Positions 7,565 through 15,005 of a stretch of DNA of 15,368 nucleotides are shown here, piece by piece (the stretch's first letter is position 1; the number at the start of each line of letters is the position of its first letter). The notes beneath the pieces are model-generated. The model saw only the letters and a list, made by a program, of their open reading frames with translations, did no database searches and was not told the origin of the DNA. This stretch comes from Candidatus Neomarinimicrobiota bacterium (GTDB lineage: Bacteria > Fidelibacterota > UBA2242 > B5-G15), in the NCBI GenBank assembly GCA_017656425.1, contig JACDNV010000029.1, forward strand, positions 1 through 15,368. The letters run 5' to 3'. Made by a program: the position numbers and the translations under genes.

Positions 7565-7709
7565 TTAGCAGTGGTACAGCAACCGAAATAAGTGAAATTT
7601 TAATCCGCGTGCTCAAGACACAATCAGTTGTACTTCCAGGTTGCTGCAGTCAGTTTAGATAACAGGGTCAAGCCACCAATAATATCCCGACTTATACGCA
7701 CACTGCTAA
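7565..7709 (-). ncRNA. Candidate IS110 bridge RNA (structured leader)
   Basis: The non-coding stretch just 5' of the recombinase can fold. Read on the minus strand, TTAGCAGTG (7701-7709) pairs perfectly with CACTGCTAA (7565-7573), closing the whole region. Inside it, GCAGCAACC pairs with GGTTGCTGT (8 bp plus a G-U), and the interior holds unpaired loops. In the IS110 subgroup the bridge RNA is encoded in this position and its loops match donor and target DNA. I saw the stems by eye; loop-to-target matches were not established. Confidence 0.6.
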
Positions 7710-7715
7710 CTCTTA
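7706..7715. repeat. 10-bp direct repeat, copy 2 (IS110 left flank)
   Basis: CTAACTCTTA, identical to 6110-6119, at the outer edge of the candidate bridge RNA and overlapping the closing stem. Confidence 0.45.
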
Positions 7716-7720
7716 TTATA
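7715..7720 (-). promoter_or_regulatory. Possible -10 box for IS110 leader/recombinase
   Basis: On the minus strand this reads a perfect TATAAT just upstream of the RNA-like leader. No good -35 hexamer lies 15-18 nt upstream. In IS110 elements a full promoter can form when the ends join in the circle, which would fit, but the box may equally lie just outside the element in an AT-rich flank. Confidence 0.35.
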
Positions 7721-7739
7721 AAATATACCAGGATTTTTC

Positions 7740-7844
7740 ATGCTCGGTTGTGAATTACAAGTTCATGGAAGTTTAGATAAACATAAACAATATGGGGCTG
7801 AAGATGGAAAACCTTATAAGGAGCCATTTGCAAAATTAGTTTAA
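7740..7844 (+). pseudogene. Orphan 34-codon open frame, possible C-terminal gene fragment
   Basis: An ATG frame with protein-like composition (reads GSLDKHKQYGAEDGKPYKEP in its middle) ends at TAA 7842-7844. It has no ribosome site and no room upstream for a gene, since an in-frame TAA lies at 7719 and the IS110 starts there. It looks like the 3' end of a glycan-locus gene cut off by the IS events. I do not recognise the family. Bases 7845-7995 beyond it hold nothing I can support. Confidence 0.3.
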
Positions 7845-7995
7845 ACTTAATGGCAACATAATCAATTACACTTAAATTTCCATTTTTTAAGGGATGCTAC
7901 TATTAAAGATTGAAGATTATGGATTCACTGCATGTAATGCCCAAAAAGAAGGACAGACTACCCCTTCATGTTACGGCTTTCAAAAATTTTACCTG

Positions 7996-8880
7996 TTAAG
8001 CAGCTTCCTGCTTAGCTTTACAGGCAAGCATAGCAGCCGTTCCGGCCAGATAAGCCAACATACACAGGTTGACGTGAAGAATGACCTTGGATAATCCTCT
8101 AACAGTTACCTGACCTAAATTCAGTTTATTTTTAAGGACATTAAGCAGACGCTCTATATGCCACCGCAACTTATACAGCTCTTCCCATCGCTTACTACCG
8201 CGGTGCGGGCTGCTAAATAAACGGGGATTTTTTCGAATACTAACATTGGTTACTTTGCCACAGGCACTTTTACAACCGCATTCCTTGTTGCATATAACGT
8301 TTTTGCCCACGGCCTTAGGACAGCGGAATTTATTTAAAAGCCGCTTTTTATCAGTGCCCCAGTAAACCATGGGATGTTTACCGGGACAAATTGGTGTACC
8401 ATCTTCTGTAAAACCAGCAGGAGGTTTTTTCTGGCCCCGGAGATTCAGTTTCACGATGGCCGGAACCTTTAAATCAAGGGCAGCTTTTTCATATATGAAA
8501 TGGGCATCATACCCTGCATCCATTAGAAAATGGTCCAATTTGCTACCATACAGTTCTTCGTGCATGAGACAAGCTTTCTCCATTATTAACGGAGCAACTT
8601 CCATATCACTTACATTGGCCGGAACTATATACACAGTGGTAGAGGCCCGTCTTCCGTTATGAGAGCCGCAGTATGTACCTTGTAGCCGTAAAAAAATTCA
8701 CTTTCACCTGTAGAGGCGGTACGGTGCCCAAATGCTGCACATTTAGTTGGGAGAGGGTAACAAAGAAACGAGAAAATGTTGATGGATGTGGTAATGGTGA
8801 ACCCAAATTAAATCCTCAAAGCAAGCGTAAAACTATATCCCGACGCAATGCCTGGATTGAGTTACGTTGGCAAGGGGTTT
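7996..8880 (-). pseudogene. Decayed IS4-type DDE transposase, frameshifted
   Basis: The C-terminal 212 codons (8634 down to 7996) are intact. They carry the catalytic Asp in FLMDAGYDA (near 8520), a cysteine-rich stretch (six Cys, residues 83-125 of that segment) and a perfect Y-x2-R-x3-E-x6-K signature in YKLRWHIERLLNVLK (8131-8175), typical of IS4-group transposases. Upstream on the minus strand the protein continues in a shifted frame, FGHRTASTGESEFF then YGYKVHTAALITEDGPLPL, so a base was lost near 8635. A third frame holds an N-terminal-domain-like GFNLGSPLPHPSTFSRF (8765-8815), preceded by a TGA. The segment with the first catalytic Asp is not visible. The element is therefore dead. Confidence 0.8.
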
Positions 8881-8952
8881 ACACATTGGAAATAAATAAC
8901 AGCCCTCCGCATAATTCAATATGTTCTTGGTGAGCCCCGAGGCAATTTCAAT

Positions 8953-9114
8953 CAAAGTAGCGCCGTAAGGGAAGTCTTGACAGACGGGGTCCCCGCGTTA
9001 TGGTACAATGGCGTTTTCGACGGGGGATGTATAATTTTCTCACATGTTCCCGGAGCCGCCCGTCGGCAGTTATTACGAACCATACGCGGGGTGGCTGTCA
9101 AGACCGCTACTTTG
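8953..9114. repeat. Long imperfect palindrome (MITE-like or IS end)
   Basis: CAAAGTAGCG (8953-8962) and GTCTTGACAG (8974-8983) are mirrored exactly by CTGTCAAGAC (9095-9104) and CGCTACTTTG (9105-9114). The left arm has 11 extra bases between its two blocks. The arms continue inward with CCCCGCG (8991-8997) against CGCGGGG (9085-9091) and a TATGGT/ACCATA pair, and an inner pair CGACGGG (9018-9024) with CCCGTCG (9059-9065). Nothing inside codes for protein. It is much richer in GC than its flanks. No target-site duplication was found. A non-autonomous element, or the fused ends of an IS, are the best explanations. Confidence 0.7.
8977..9004 (+). promoter_or_regulatory. Possible sigma-70 promoter within the palindrome
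   Basis: Perfect TTGACA at 8977-8982 and, 16 nt later, TATGGT at 8999-9004 (4 of 6 matches). A better -10, TACAAT at 9004-9009, is 21 nt away, which is too far. If functional it would fire toward the downstream glycan genes, but the leader is about 380 nt long. Confidence 0.25.
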
Positions 9115-9267
9115 TTCCTTAATTTTTAGCTTATACTGCAACTTTTGGTGCTGGTAGAAGGAGTTGATCCGGGTAAAGAAAAAAGAATGCTTGCGCTGGT
9201 GTTCTTCCCTTGGTACGGCATTCATAGCAGGGATTTCACCTTCTGTGGCTTTTTGTCGGGATAACAA
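9115..9267 (-). pseudogene. Possible N-terminal transposase fragment
   Basis: An open minus-strand frame with charged, protein-like content (reads KHSFFFTRINSFYQHQKL) runs into the palindrome at 9114 and ends inside it at 9073. The FFTRIN-type start is reminiscent of some IS4-family N termini, but I cannot confirm this. It could be the start of another dead transposase. Bases 9268-9387, between it and the next gene, hold no recognisable feature apart from the ribosome site at 9370-9376. Confidence 0.25.
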
Positions 9268-9387
9268 AGATTTCCATGGAATGGGGTGAAACCCTTTTTC
9301 TATAAGCTACAAGCGTTAGTTTTTAAGGGCTTTTAATTTTGCAATTTGCTCTTATAAGGGCTAGGTAATGAGGTGAAGCAGGATATT

Positions 9388-10341
9388 ATGAAATTGATAG
9401 TTAGTGTCAGTATTAAAGATCAAAAATTTTTGAATGACAAGACTTTTCATATAAGAGGCGAGGTTCGTATTCTAAATATTGGCGAATTAATTCGTGAGAT
9501 TGATCGCATTCCAATTAAAGAATCAAATTCAGTAGTAATGAAAGGGCATCACAAGCTAAACGGGGGAGTGATTATTGGAAGTAAGTATCTATGCACGACG
9601 TATGGTCAAGTGCTTACCGTAGATTTAAACACTCGCAAACAAGAAACCGTATTGTCAGAACCTTTCTTTAACGATTTACATCATGTTAGTTATGCAAATG
9701 ATGAATATGCAGTTGTAAATACTGGGCTTGAACAATTACTTATTTACGACTGCCGCTTTAACCTCAAACGGATTTACAATCTGTTAGATGATATTAACGT
9801 AAATCGAACATTTGACTTGAGTTTGGATTACCGTCACGTATGGTCAACCAAACCTCATTATGTTCATCCTAATTACTGCTTTTATTACGATGGGGAATGG
9901 TGGGTAACGCGATTTTTGCAAAAAGATGCGATTGGAATAGATTCTAAGCGACGTATTAGTTTGGAATCCTATGGTAATCCTCACGACGGATTAGTAATGG
10001 ATGATTGTGTTTATTTTACTACGACAAATGGTTGGGTAGTTAAATATAATTTTAAAACTCGCACGTATGACTCTTGGAACCTAAACGAATTAGTGGGGCG
10101 AGATCAACTGGGGTGGTGTCGTGGTCTTGCTGTAATAGGTGATAAAGCATATGTGTGCTTTACTAAATTTCGTTCAAGTAGAGCTAAAGAGATGGTTAAA
10201 TGGATAATAGATGCGTCAATTAGAGAAGCGCTACCAAGTCGTATATTGGAAGTGGACCTTAAAAGGAATAAAATAACGAGGGAAATAAGTTTTCAGGAAA
10301 AAGATTTGACTTTATTTAGCCTTACATACATATCTAATTAG
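9388..10341 (+). CDS. Unrecognised beta-propeller-like protein of the glycan locus
   Basis: About 317 residues, predicted cytosolic: no signal peptide or membrane segment. I do not recognise the family. It has repeated units of hydrophobic beta strands in the pattern His/Gly, hydrophobic run, Gly/Asp, then Tyr-x-(Val/Thr)-x-Thr and a closing Asp. Examples, in order, are GGVIIGSKYLCTTYGQVLTVD, DEYAVVNTGLEQLLIYD, HPNYCFYYDGEWWVTRF, HDGLVMDDCVYFTTTNGWVV and RGLAVIGDKAYVCFTK. Five or six such units suggest a beta-propeller. ATG 9388 is preferred because GAGGTGA (9370-9376) sits 11 nt upstream; a GTG at 9373 lies within that site. It is the first gene after the IS cluster and leads the run of transferases. 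It could bind or modify a sugar precursor or regulate assembly; nothing shows which. Confidence 0.75.
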   Translation: MKLIVSVSIKDQKFLNDKTFHIRGEVRILNIGELIREIDRIPIKESNSVVMKGHHKLNGGVIIGSKYLCTTYGQVLTVDLNTRKQETVLSEPFFNDLHHVSYANDEYAVVNTGLEQLLIYDCRFNLKRIYNLLDDINVNRTFDLSLDYRHVWSTKPHYVHPNYCFYYDGEWWVTRFLQKDAIGIDSKRRISLESYGNPHDGLVMDDCVYFTTTNGWVVKYNFKTRTYDSWNLNELVGRDQLGWCRGLAVIGDKAYVCFTKFRSSRAKEMVKWIIDASIREALPSRILEVDLKRNKITREISFQEKDLTLFSLTYISN

Positions 10342-10407
10342 GGCTTAAAGCTGGTATCTTAAATCAACGTAGAAAGTTTATATCAGAACTAAGGGAGTTA
10401 AGGGTAA

Positions 10408-11316
10408 ATGCAAAATGCCCCTCTGGTTTCTGTCATTGTTCCGACGTACAACTCAAAATCAGAAGAACTTGAACGTACTATCAATAGCATTCTAAACCAA
10501 GATTACACTAACATTGAAATAATAGTTGTTGATGATGGGTCACGCAATCCTTTTTCCGGGATTAAAGACAGATTCAAAATTGAAAGGAGAATACAATGGT
10601 TAGAAATGTCCGAAAATATGGGAGTTGCAGTAGCTAGAAACGCTGGGATTCAACAAGCGTCGGGAGATTATATAGCCTTTTTAGATGCGGGAGATTGGTG
10701 GGAACCTAATAAAATCCGTTTGCAAGTAAAACTATTTGAATCCTTGTCCAGTGATTATGGGTTAGTCTACTGTGGAGCATTTGTACATAATCCAAATGGG
10801 ATGGTGTACAAATCATTCCCTAAATTTTCAGGGAACATCTATAAACATCTACTTGTGAGTCAGGTAATTACTGGTTCGTGTTCTTCGGTATTAATGCCTC
10901 GACACGTACTAGATAAAGTAGGGGATTTTTTTGAACAATACGACCTGCCGGAGGATAGAGAACTGTGGATGAGGATTTCAAAGAATTACGAAGTATCATA
11001 TGTTAATCAATGTTTAGTCCATTTGAATGTCTGCCCATGCAGTCGTAGCACTAATCCTGAAGTAAAGTCTATAACATATCGACGCCTCTTGAGATTATAT
11101 GAAAAGGATCTTATTAAATATGGTGTTAAGAGTAAAGCTTGGGCACATTGCAAACTTGTAATAGGACAAAAGTACTTAAGAAAAAGAAACATTATTAAAG
11201 CATTTACTTATTTTGCAGATGCGTTATTTACACATCCATCGATTCACGTGACTAAAGGGCTAATAATTTCCTTATTCCCTTTTATTCTTAGGCTAAAGCA
11301 CTTGCGTTTAAAATAG
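10408..11316 (+). CDS. Family 2 glycosyltransferase
   Basis: GT-A fold glycosyltransferase of 302 residues that would add a sugar from a nucleotide donor to the lipid-linked repeat unit at the inner membrane face. It opens with VSVIVPTYNS (7-16), has VVDDGS (40-45), NMGVAVARNAGI (70-81), FLDAGDWWEP (91-100) and the likely catalytic-base region LPEDRELWMRI (180-190, Glu182/Asp183). The DXD position reads Asp93-Ala-Gly95-Asp96, so the second metal-binding Asp of the usual DxDD pattern is Gly. The C terminus is basic with a hydrophobic patch that may touch the membrane. ATG 10408 follows AAGGGAG at 10391-10397. Donor and acceptor are unknown. Confidence 0.93.
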   Translation: MQNAPLVSVIVPTYNSKSEELERTINSILNQDYTNIEIIVVDDGSRNPFSGIKDRFKIERRIQWLEMSENMGVAVARNAGIQQASGDYIAFLDAGDWWEPNKIRLQVKLFESLSSDYGLVYCGAFVHNPNGMVYKSFPKFSGNIYKHLLVSQVITGSCSSVLMPRHVLDKVGDFFEQYDLPEDRELWMRISKNYEVSYVNQCLVHLNVCPCSRSTNPEVKSITYRRLLRLYEKDLIKYGVKSKAWAHCKLVIGQKYLRKRNIIKAFTYFADALFTHPSIHVTKGLIISLFPFILRLKHLRLK

Positions 11317-11373
11317 CAGTAATCAGCAATTTAATATTAGGGTTGTTTTTAACTGTAAATTGGGTGATAATAG

Positions 11374-12624
11374 ATGCGTTTAACAGGCATTTTTAAACCA
11401 ATGCTATTGCTAGTAATAGTTATTTGTTTTATTTTCAACTCGAAAGAGTCCTATTCCTTTGTAATTGGAGGATTAACTATTACATATGATGATATTGTTA
11501 TATTCATTATTTTTTTGTTAGTTATATTGCAAAAGTTATTAAAAGGAGGAAAGTTTGGTTGTGACAATACACTATGTATAAATTTTATATTTTTTGGATT
11601 GATAATGGTTAGTACTTTATTGACCATGTTTGTATCAAATAATCCTTTTGGAGATATAAAGCAGATTATTAGCATCTTTGAATATGCTATAGTATTTTGG
11701 CTGGGCTATACTTTAAATCTTGACTTGAAATCGCAGGAAATAAGTTTCAAGATCATAACGTTAGTCGGGAGTTTTATTGCACTAACATCAATACTCCTAG
11801 CTACTGGTTTTCTCGATATTCATCTTGGTGATGTTAGGGCACCTCGTGTAAGCATTTTAAAATATAGAGCAATTGGTTGGTTAGAGATTTATGGTTCATT
11901 TGGTGTTTGGATGCAGATTTGTTTGGGTATTATTCTTGCTTCTTTAATGCAACCTTTATTTAAAAAAGCCTATAATTATATAATTCTTCTTGTACTTTTA
12001 AGCGGCGTATTTGTTTCGCAATCGCGGGCGACATGGCTAACTACTTTCTTGGTTTTATCTGTTTTTCTTATAATGCTATTATATTTTAAATTAAGAAAAC
12101 TAAAGTTCGGCGCACTAATAGGAGGCATTGCATCTATTGGCATAGTTGTTGTAGTATACTTAAGTTTTTGGCAATTTATTTTAGATTTATTTGAATATCT
12201 AATAAAAATAAAACCATTAAGTTATGTAAGCCGATTGAATCAATATGTTTTAGCGATTAGCATTATTAAAGATCAACCTCTTTTGGGTCTAGGCGCTGAT
12301 GTTTTCAGTCAAATAAGTGCCGATGGTTCGGTTTTGCATAATACCTTTTTGGATATTTACGTGCGTTCTGGTTTGATAGGATTTGTTGGATATGTTAGTA
12401 TCTGGATGTTACCTTTTTTTGCGTTAATAAGAACTATGGTAAAACTCAAAGACACTAGGTATAAATTATTTTGCGTTGCGTATTTAATTGGCATTATCGG
12501 AATGTGTATACAGAGCCAATTCTATTTAGCAGATGGGTTTCTTTTGATATGGTTTTTTTTGGGGATGGCAACTGCCTTTATGAGTTTGCAAGGAGTTAGA
12601 AAGGATGTCTACCTTAATGCATAA
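11374..12624 (+). CDS. Wzy/O-antigen-ligase-like polysaccharide polymerase
   Basis: Polytopic membrane protein of 416 residues with about ten or more hydrophobic segments, of the O-antigen ligase/polymerase (Wzy_C) type. These enzymes join lipid-linked repeat units on the outer face of the membrane. Typical marks are FVSQSRATWLTT (213-224), the PLLGLGADVF segment (302-311) and HNTFLDIYVRSGLIG (322-336), ahead of the last transmembrane helices. An extramembrane loop near residues 265-320 would face outward. The weak ribosome site GGGTGAT (11361-11367) precedes ATG 11374. The gene is very AT-rich, like the flippase. Its 3' end overlaps the next glycosyltransferase by 20 bp, indicating one transcript. 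Polymerase and ligase roles cannot be separated by sequence alone. Confidence 0.87.
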   Translation: MRLTGIFKPMLLLVIVICFIFNSKESYSFVIGGLTITYDDIVIFIIFLLVILQKLLKGGKFGCDNTLCINFIFFGLIMVSTLLTMFVSNNPFGDIKQIISIFEYAIVFWLGYTLNLDLKSQEISFKIITLVGSFIALTSILLATGFLDIHLGDVRAPRVSILKYRAIGWLEIYGSFGVWMQICLGIILASLMQPLFKKAYNYIILLVLLSGVFVSQSRATWLTTFLVLSVFLIMLLYFKLRKLKFGALIGGIASIGIVVVVYLSFWQFILDLFEYLIKIKPLSYVSRLNQYVLAISIIKDQPLLGLGADVFSQISADGSVLHNTFLDIYVRSGLIGFVGYVSIWMLPFFALIRTMVKLKDTRYKLFCVAYLIGIIGMCIQSQFYLADGFLLIWFFLGMATAFMSLQGVRKDVYLNA

Positions 12625-13792
12625 AATTGCAAACGAAAGTATTGAAATCTGCCATATTCAAATGGCCTACTATCCGGGCAGCGAGATGAGAGCGTTTTAT
12701 GAATACACTCAAGCATTGTCTCGGATGGGACATCACGTCTGTGTAATAGCTGCTGGTAAACCTGATGAAGCTACTTTCGAATGTGTAAATGGTGTAGAAG
12801 TTTATAGGATTAAGGTTAGGTCAATATCAAAAAAATCTTTAGAGCCTGTGATATTTTTAAGGAAAGCCATACAGATTTTAAGAGCAGAAGCCAAAAGTAG
12901 GCCGTTTGATGTCATACATACCTATACTTCGTGGGAAATGATACCAATGCCTTTATTAATGTCCTCTGCAGCAAAACGGTTCGTTTTTGATATTAGATCG
13001 AACGCCATTAGTGGTGGACTTTTCACAACAATCGGTAAAGTGTTGCGCAGGATTTCGCGACTTGTTTATGACGCCGTTATAGTACTTGATGATGCGCTAG
13101 GAAAAGATATTTTTGGGAATTGTACGCGATATCATATAGTTCCTTTAGGGGTTGACCTTAACACTTTTAGTCCTGTAGGTATGCGGGACAAAAGACTAGC
13201 AAAAGAACGGTTTGGACTAAACCCCGAAAAGAATACTATAGGTTTTATAAGCAGTCTTTATCCAACTAGGCGTTGTGACAGAGTTTTAGAAACCTATAAG
13301 GTAGTAATGTCTAAAAAACCTGATACTCAAGCACTCATTGTAGGGGATGGCCCTGACTTTAGTAAGTTACAGCATGTTATTAATCACGATAGTATCTTAA
13401 AGAACCGAGTAAAGATGACTGGTAAAGTTCCGATAACTGAAGTACATCACGCTTACCATGCTTGCGATGTTTTTTTGTCATACATTCCAATTAACTCTAT
13501 TTATGATCCACAACCACCACTAAAAACAATAGAAGCATTAGCAAGTGGAGTACCTGTAATAGCAACGGCAACCAGAGGAAATAAGACATTTATTCAAGAT
13601 CAAGTTAACGGATTATTAGCTAATGATAACGTTGAAGATCTAGCATCTAAGTGTTTAACAATATTGTCCAATAAATGCTTAAGACAAGCTCTTATAAAAG
13701 CTGGAATAGAGACTGCAAAGAAGTTTGAGTGGAATAAGATTGTTCGAGATTATCTTCTTCCAATATATCTGGATTTGTTATCTTCTAAGTAA
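12605..13792 (+). CDS. Family 4 glycosyltransferase (GT-B fold)
   Basis: GT-B glycosyltransferase of 395 residues. The N-terminal acceptor domain includes YYPGSEMRAFYEYTQALSRMGH (begins residue 22) and FDVIHTYTSWE (101-111). The C-terminal Glycos_transf_1 domain has VPLGVDLNTFSP (179-190), IVGDGPDFSKL (245-255), VKMTGKVP (269-276), ACDVFLSY (286-293) and LKTIEALASGVPVIATATRG (306-325). In the usual E-x7-E motif the second Glu is Glu310, but the first is replaced: residue 302 is Pro, in YDPQPP. This variation occurs in some active GT4 enzymes. ATG 12605 has AGGAG at 12591-12595, within the end of the wzy-like gene. Donor sugar unknown. Confidence 0.92.
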   Translation: MSTLMHKIANESIEICHIQMAYYPGSEMRAFYEYTQALSRMGHHVCVIAAGKPDEATFECVNGVEVYRIKVRSISKKSLEPVIFLRKAIQILRAEAKSRPFDVIHTYTSWEMIPMPLLMSSAAKRFVFDIRSNAISGGLFTTIGKVLRRISRLVYDAVIVLDDALGKDIFGNCTRYHIVPLGVDLNTFSPVGMRDKRLAKERFGLNPEKNTIGFISSLYPTRRCDRVLETYKVVMSKKPDTQALIVGDGPDFSKLQHVINHDSILKNRVKMTGKVPITEVHHAYHACDVFLSYIPINSIYDPQPPLKTIEALASGVPVIATATRGNKTFIQDQVNGLLANDNVEDLASKCLTILSNKCLRQALIKAGIETAKKFEWNKIVRDYLLPIYLDLLSSK

Positions 13793-13814
13793 AAGTGAGA
13801 GGGTATAATTTAGT

Positions 13815-14954
13815 ATGGTTCCAAAAATTCGAGGGAAAGTTTTACTTATAGCTTCAGTATATACTCATCTCGCTGCATTTCATAAACCATTCATACAATT
13901 ATTAAAAAATAAAGGTTATGAAATCCATACAGCTGCGTCTTCTTCTGAGGGAAGGATTAACGAGATAGAAAGCCTGGGAGTAAAGTGTTGGGACATTCCC
14001 TTTGCTCGGTCACCATATAGCTTAAAAAACTATATGGCTTACTGTAAGTTAAGACAATTATTGATCTGTAACTATTTTAGTTTGATACATGTGCATACTC
14101 CTATGGCCGCGTTCTCAGGTCGGTATCTTGCAAAAGCTACACACCAGGGGCCTGTGTTATATACAGCACATGGCTTTCATTTTTTTAAAGGTGCTTCGAA
14201 ACGTAACTGGTTATTATATTATAATGCTGAGCGTCTGGCTAGTAAATGGACAGATGGTCTAATTGTTATGAACGAAGAGGATTTTGAGGCTGGCAAAAGG
14301 CTTGGTTTTCTTCCTGGTAAGGACTTATTCTTTGTACATGGCGTTGGGGTTGACTTAAATAAATATGGAGAGATAAGATCTTCCTTAACTCTCAAAAAAA
14401 GCCTAGGTATTTCCTCAAGAGACCTAGTTATCAGTTGTGTTGCTGAATTTATACCAAATAAAAACCACGTTTTTCTTCTAAAAGCATGGTCTTATCTTGC
14501 CCAGAAATACAATAATATCCATCTTGTTTTGGTTGGAGATGGTAAGCTGAGGCATATGATTAACAAAGTAATTGACAGAGAAAGACTACAACGTGTTTTC
14601 TTGTTGGGTTTTAGAAACGATGTACCCGAAATACTTGCTGAATCAGATATTGTCACGTTGGTTTCTAAGCGGGAAGGTTTACCAAGATGTATTATGGAAG
14701 CAATGGCATCAAAGAAACCTGTCGTTGCTACAGACGTTAGAGGATCGCGGGATTTGGTTAAACACGGTAAGACCGGGTTTTTAGTTCCTCTTGACGATGT
14801 TAGTGCATTAGTAAAAGCTTTTGAGACTTTAATTAACAATACTGACCTGCGAAATAAGATGGGTCAAGCAGGACGAGAAGTTATCCAGGATTATTCTATC
14901 GACAGGGTTATCGCTGAAATGGAAGAAATATACGATATGTTTCTGCAAAAATGA
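13815..14954 (+). CDS. Family 4 glycosyltransferase (EpsD/CapM-like)
   Basis: GT-B glycosyltransferase of 379 residues, similar in layout to exopolysaccharide/capsule enzymes such as EpsD and CapM. The N-terminal Glyco_trans_4-type domain shows VLLIASVYTHLAAFHKPF (9-26), LIHVHTPMAAFSGRYLAK (90-107) and TAHGFHFFKG (117-126). The C-terminal domain shows HGVGVDLNKY (175-184), LVLVGDGKLR (237-246), ESDIVTLVSKREGLPRC (276-292) with a complete E-x7-E (Glu287, Glu295), and TDVRGSRDLVKHGKTGFLVP (306-325). The ribosome site GAGAGGG (13797-13803) precedes ATG 13815, 22 bp after the previous gene. It probably adds an early sugar, since homologues often follow the initiating transferase. AT-rich like the genes before it. 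Confidence 0.93.
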   Translation: MVPKIRGKVLLIASVYTHLAAFHKPFIQLLKNKGYEIHTAASSSEGRINEIESLGVKCWDIPFARSPYSLKNYMAYCKLRQLLICNYFSLIHVHTPMAAFSGRYLAKATHQGPVLYTAHGFHFFKGASKRNWLLYYNAERLASKWTDGLIVMNEEDFEAGKRLGFLPGKDLFFVHGVGVDLNKYGEIRSSLTLKKSLGISSRDLVISCVAEFIPNKNHVFLLKAWSYLAQKYNNIHLVLVGDGKLRHMINKVIDRERLQRVFLLGFRNDVPEILAESDIVTLVSKREGLPRCIMEAMASKKPVVATDVRGSRDLVKHGKTGFLVPLDDVSALVKAFETLINNTDLRNKMGQAGREVIQDYSIDRVIAEMEEIYDMFLQK

Positions 14955-15005
14955 GAGAAGGTATTGAGATACGTATGGATGGTATTTAAAAGCTGCAAAT
15001 TATGA

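Larger units (their letters stand above)
6110..7715 (-). mobile_element. IS110-family insertion sequence (candidate limits)
   Basis: The element consists of the DEDD recombinase gene and the structured leader 5' of it. IS110 elements usually lack terminal inverted repeats, so their ends cannot be read from TIRs. I propose limits from a 10-bp direct repeat CTAACTCTTA at 6110-6119 and 7706-7715, which flanks the gene and its leader and gives an element of about 1.6 kb, within the usual family range. The repeat is longer than the very short core expected for most IS110 elements, so the ends remain tentative; presence of the element itself is secure. Confidence 0.6.

Noticed and set aside
7539-7616. 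N-terminal extension of the IS110 recombinase to 7616
   Set aside because: The ATG read from 7538 has a proper ribosome site and gives a normal-length protein; the extension runs into the folded RNA-like leader.
7282-7662. 126-codon plus-strand frame opposite the IS110 gene
   Set aside because: Antisense shadow of the recombinase with no family resemblance.
8673-8933. 86-codon plus-strand frame
   Set aside because: Lies opposite transposase-derived sequence that reads sensibly on the minus strand; composition is not protein-like.
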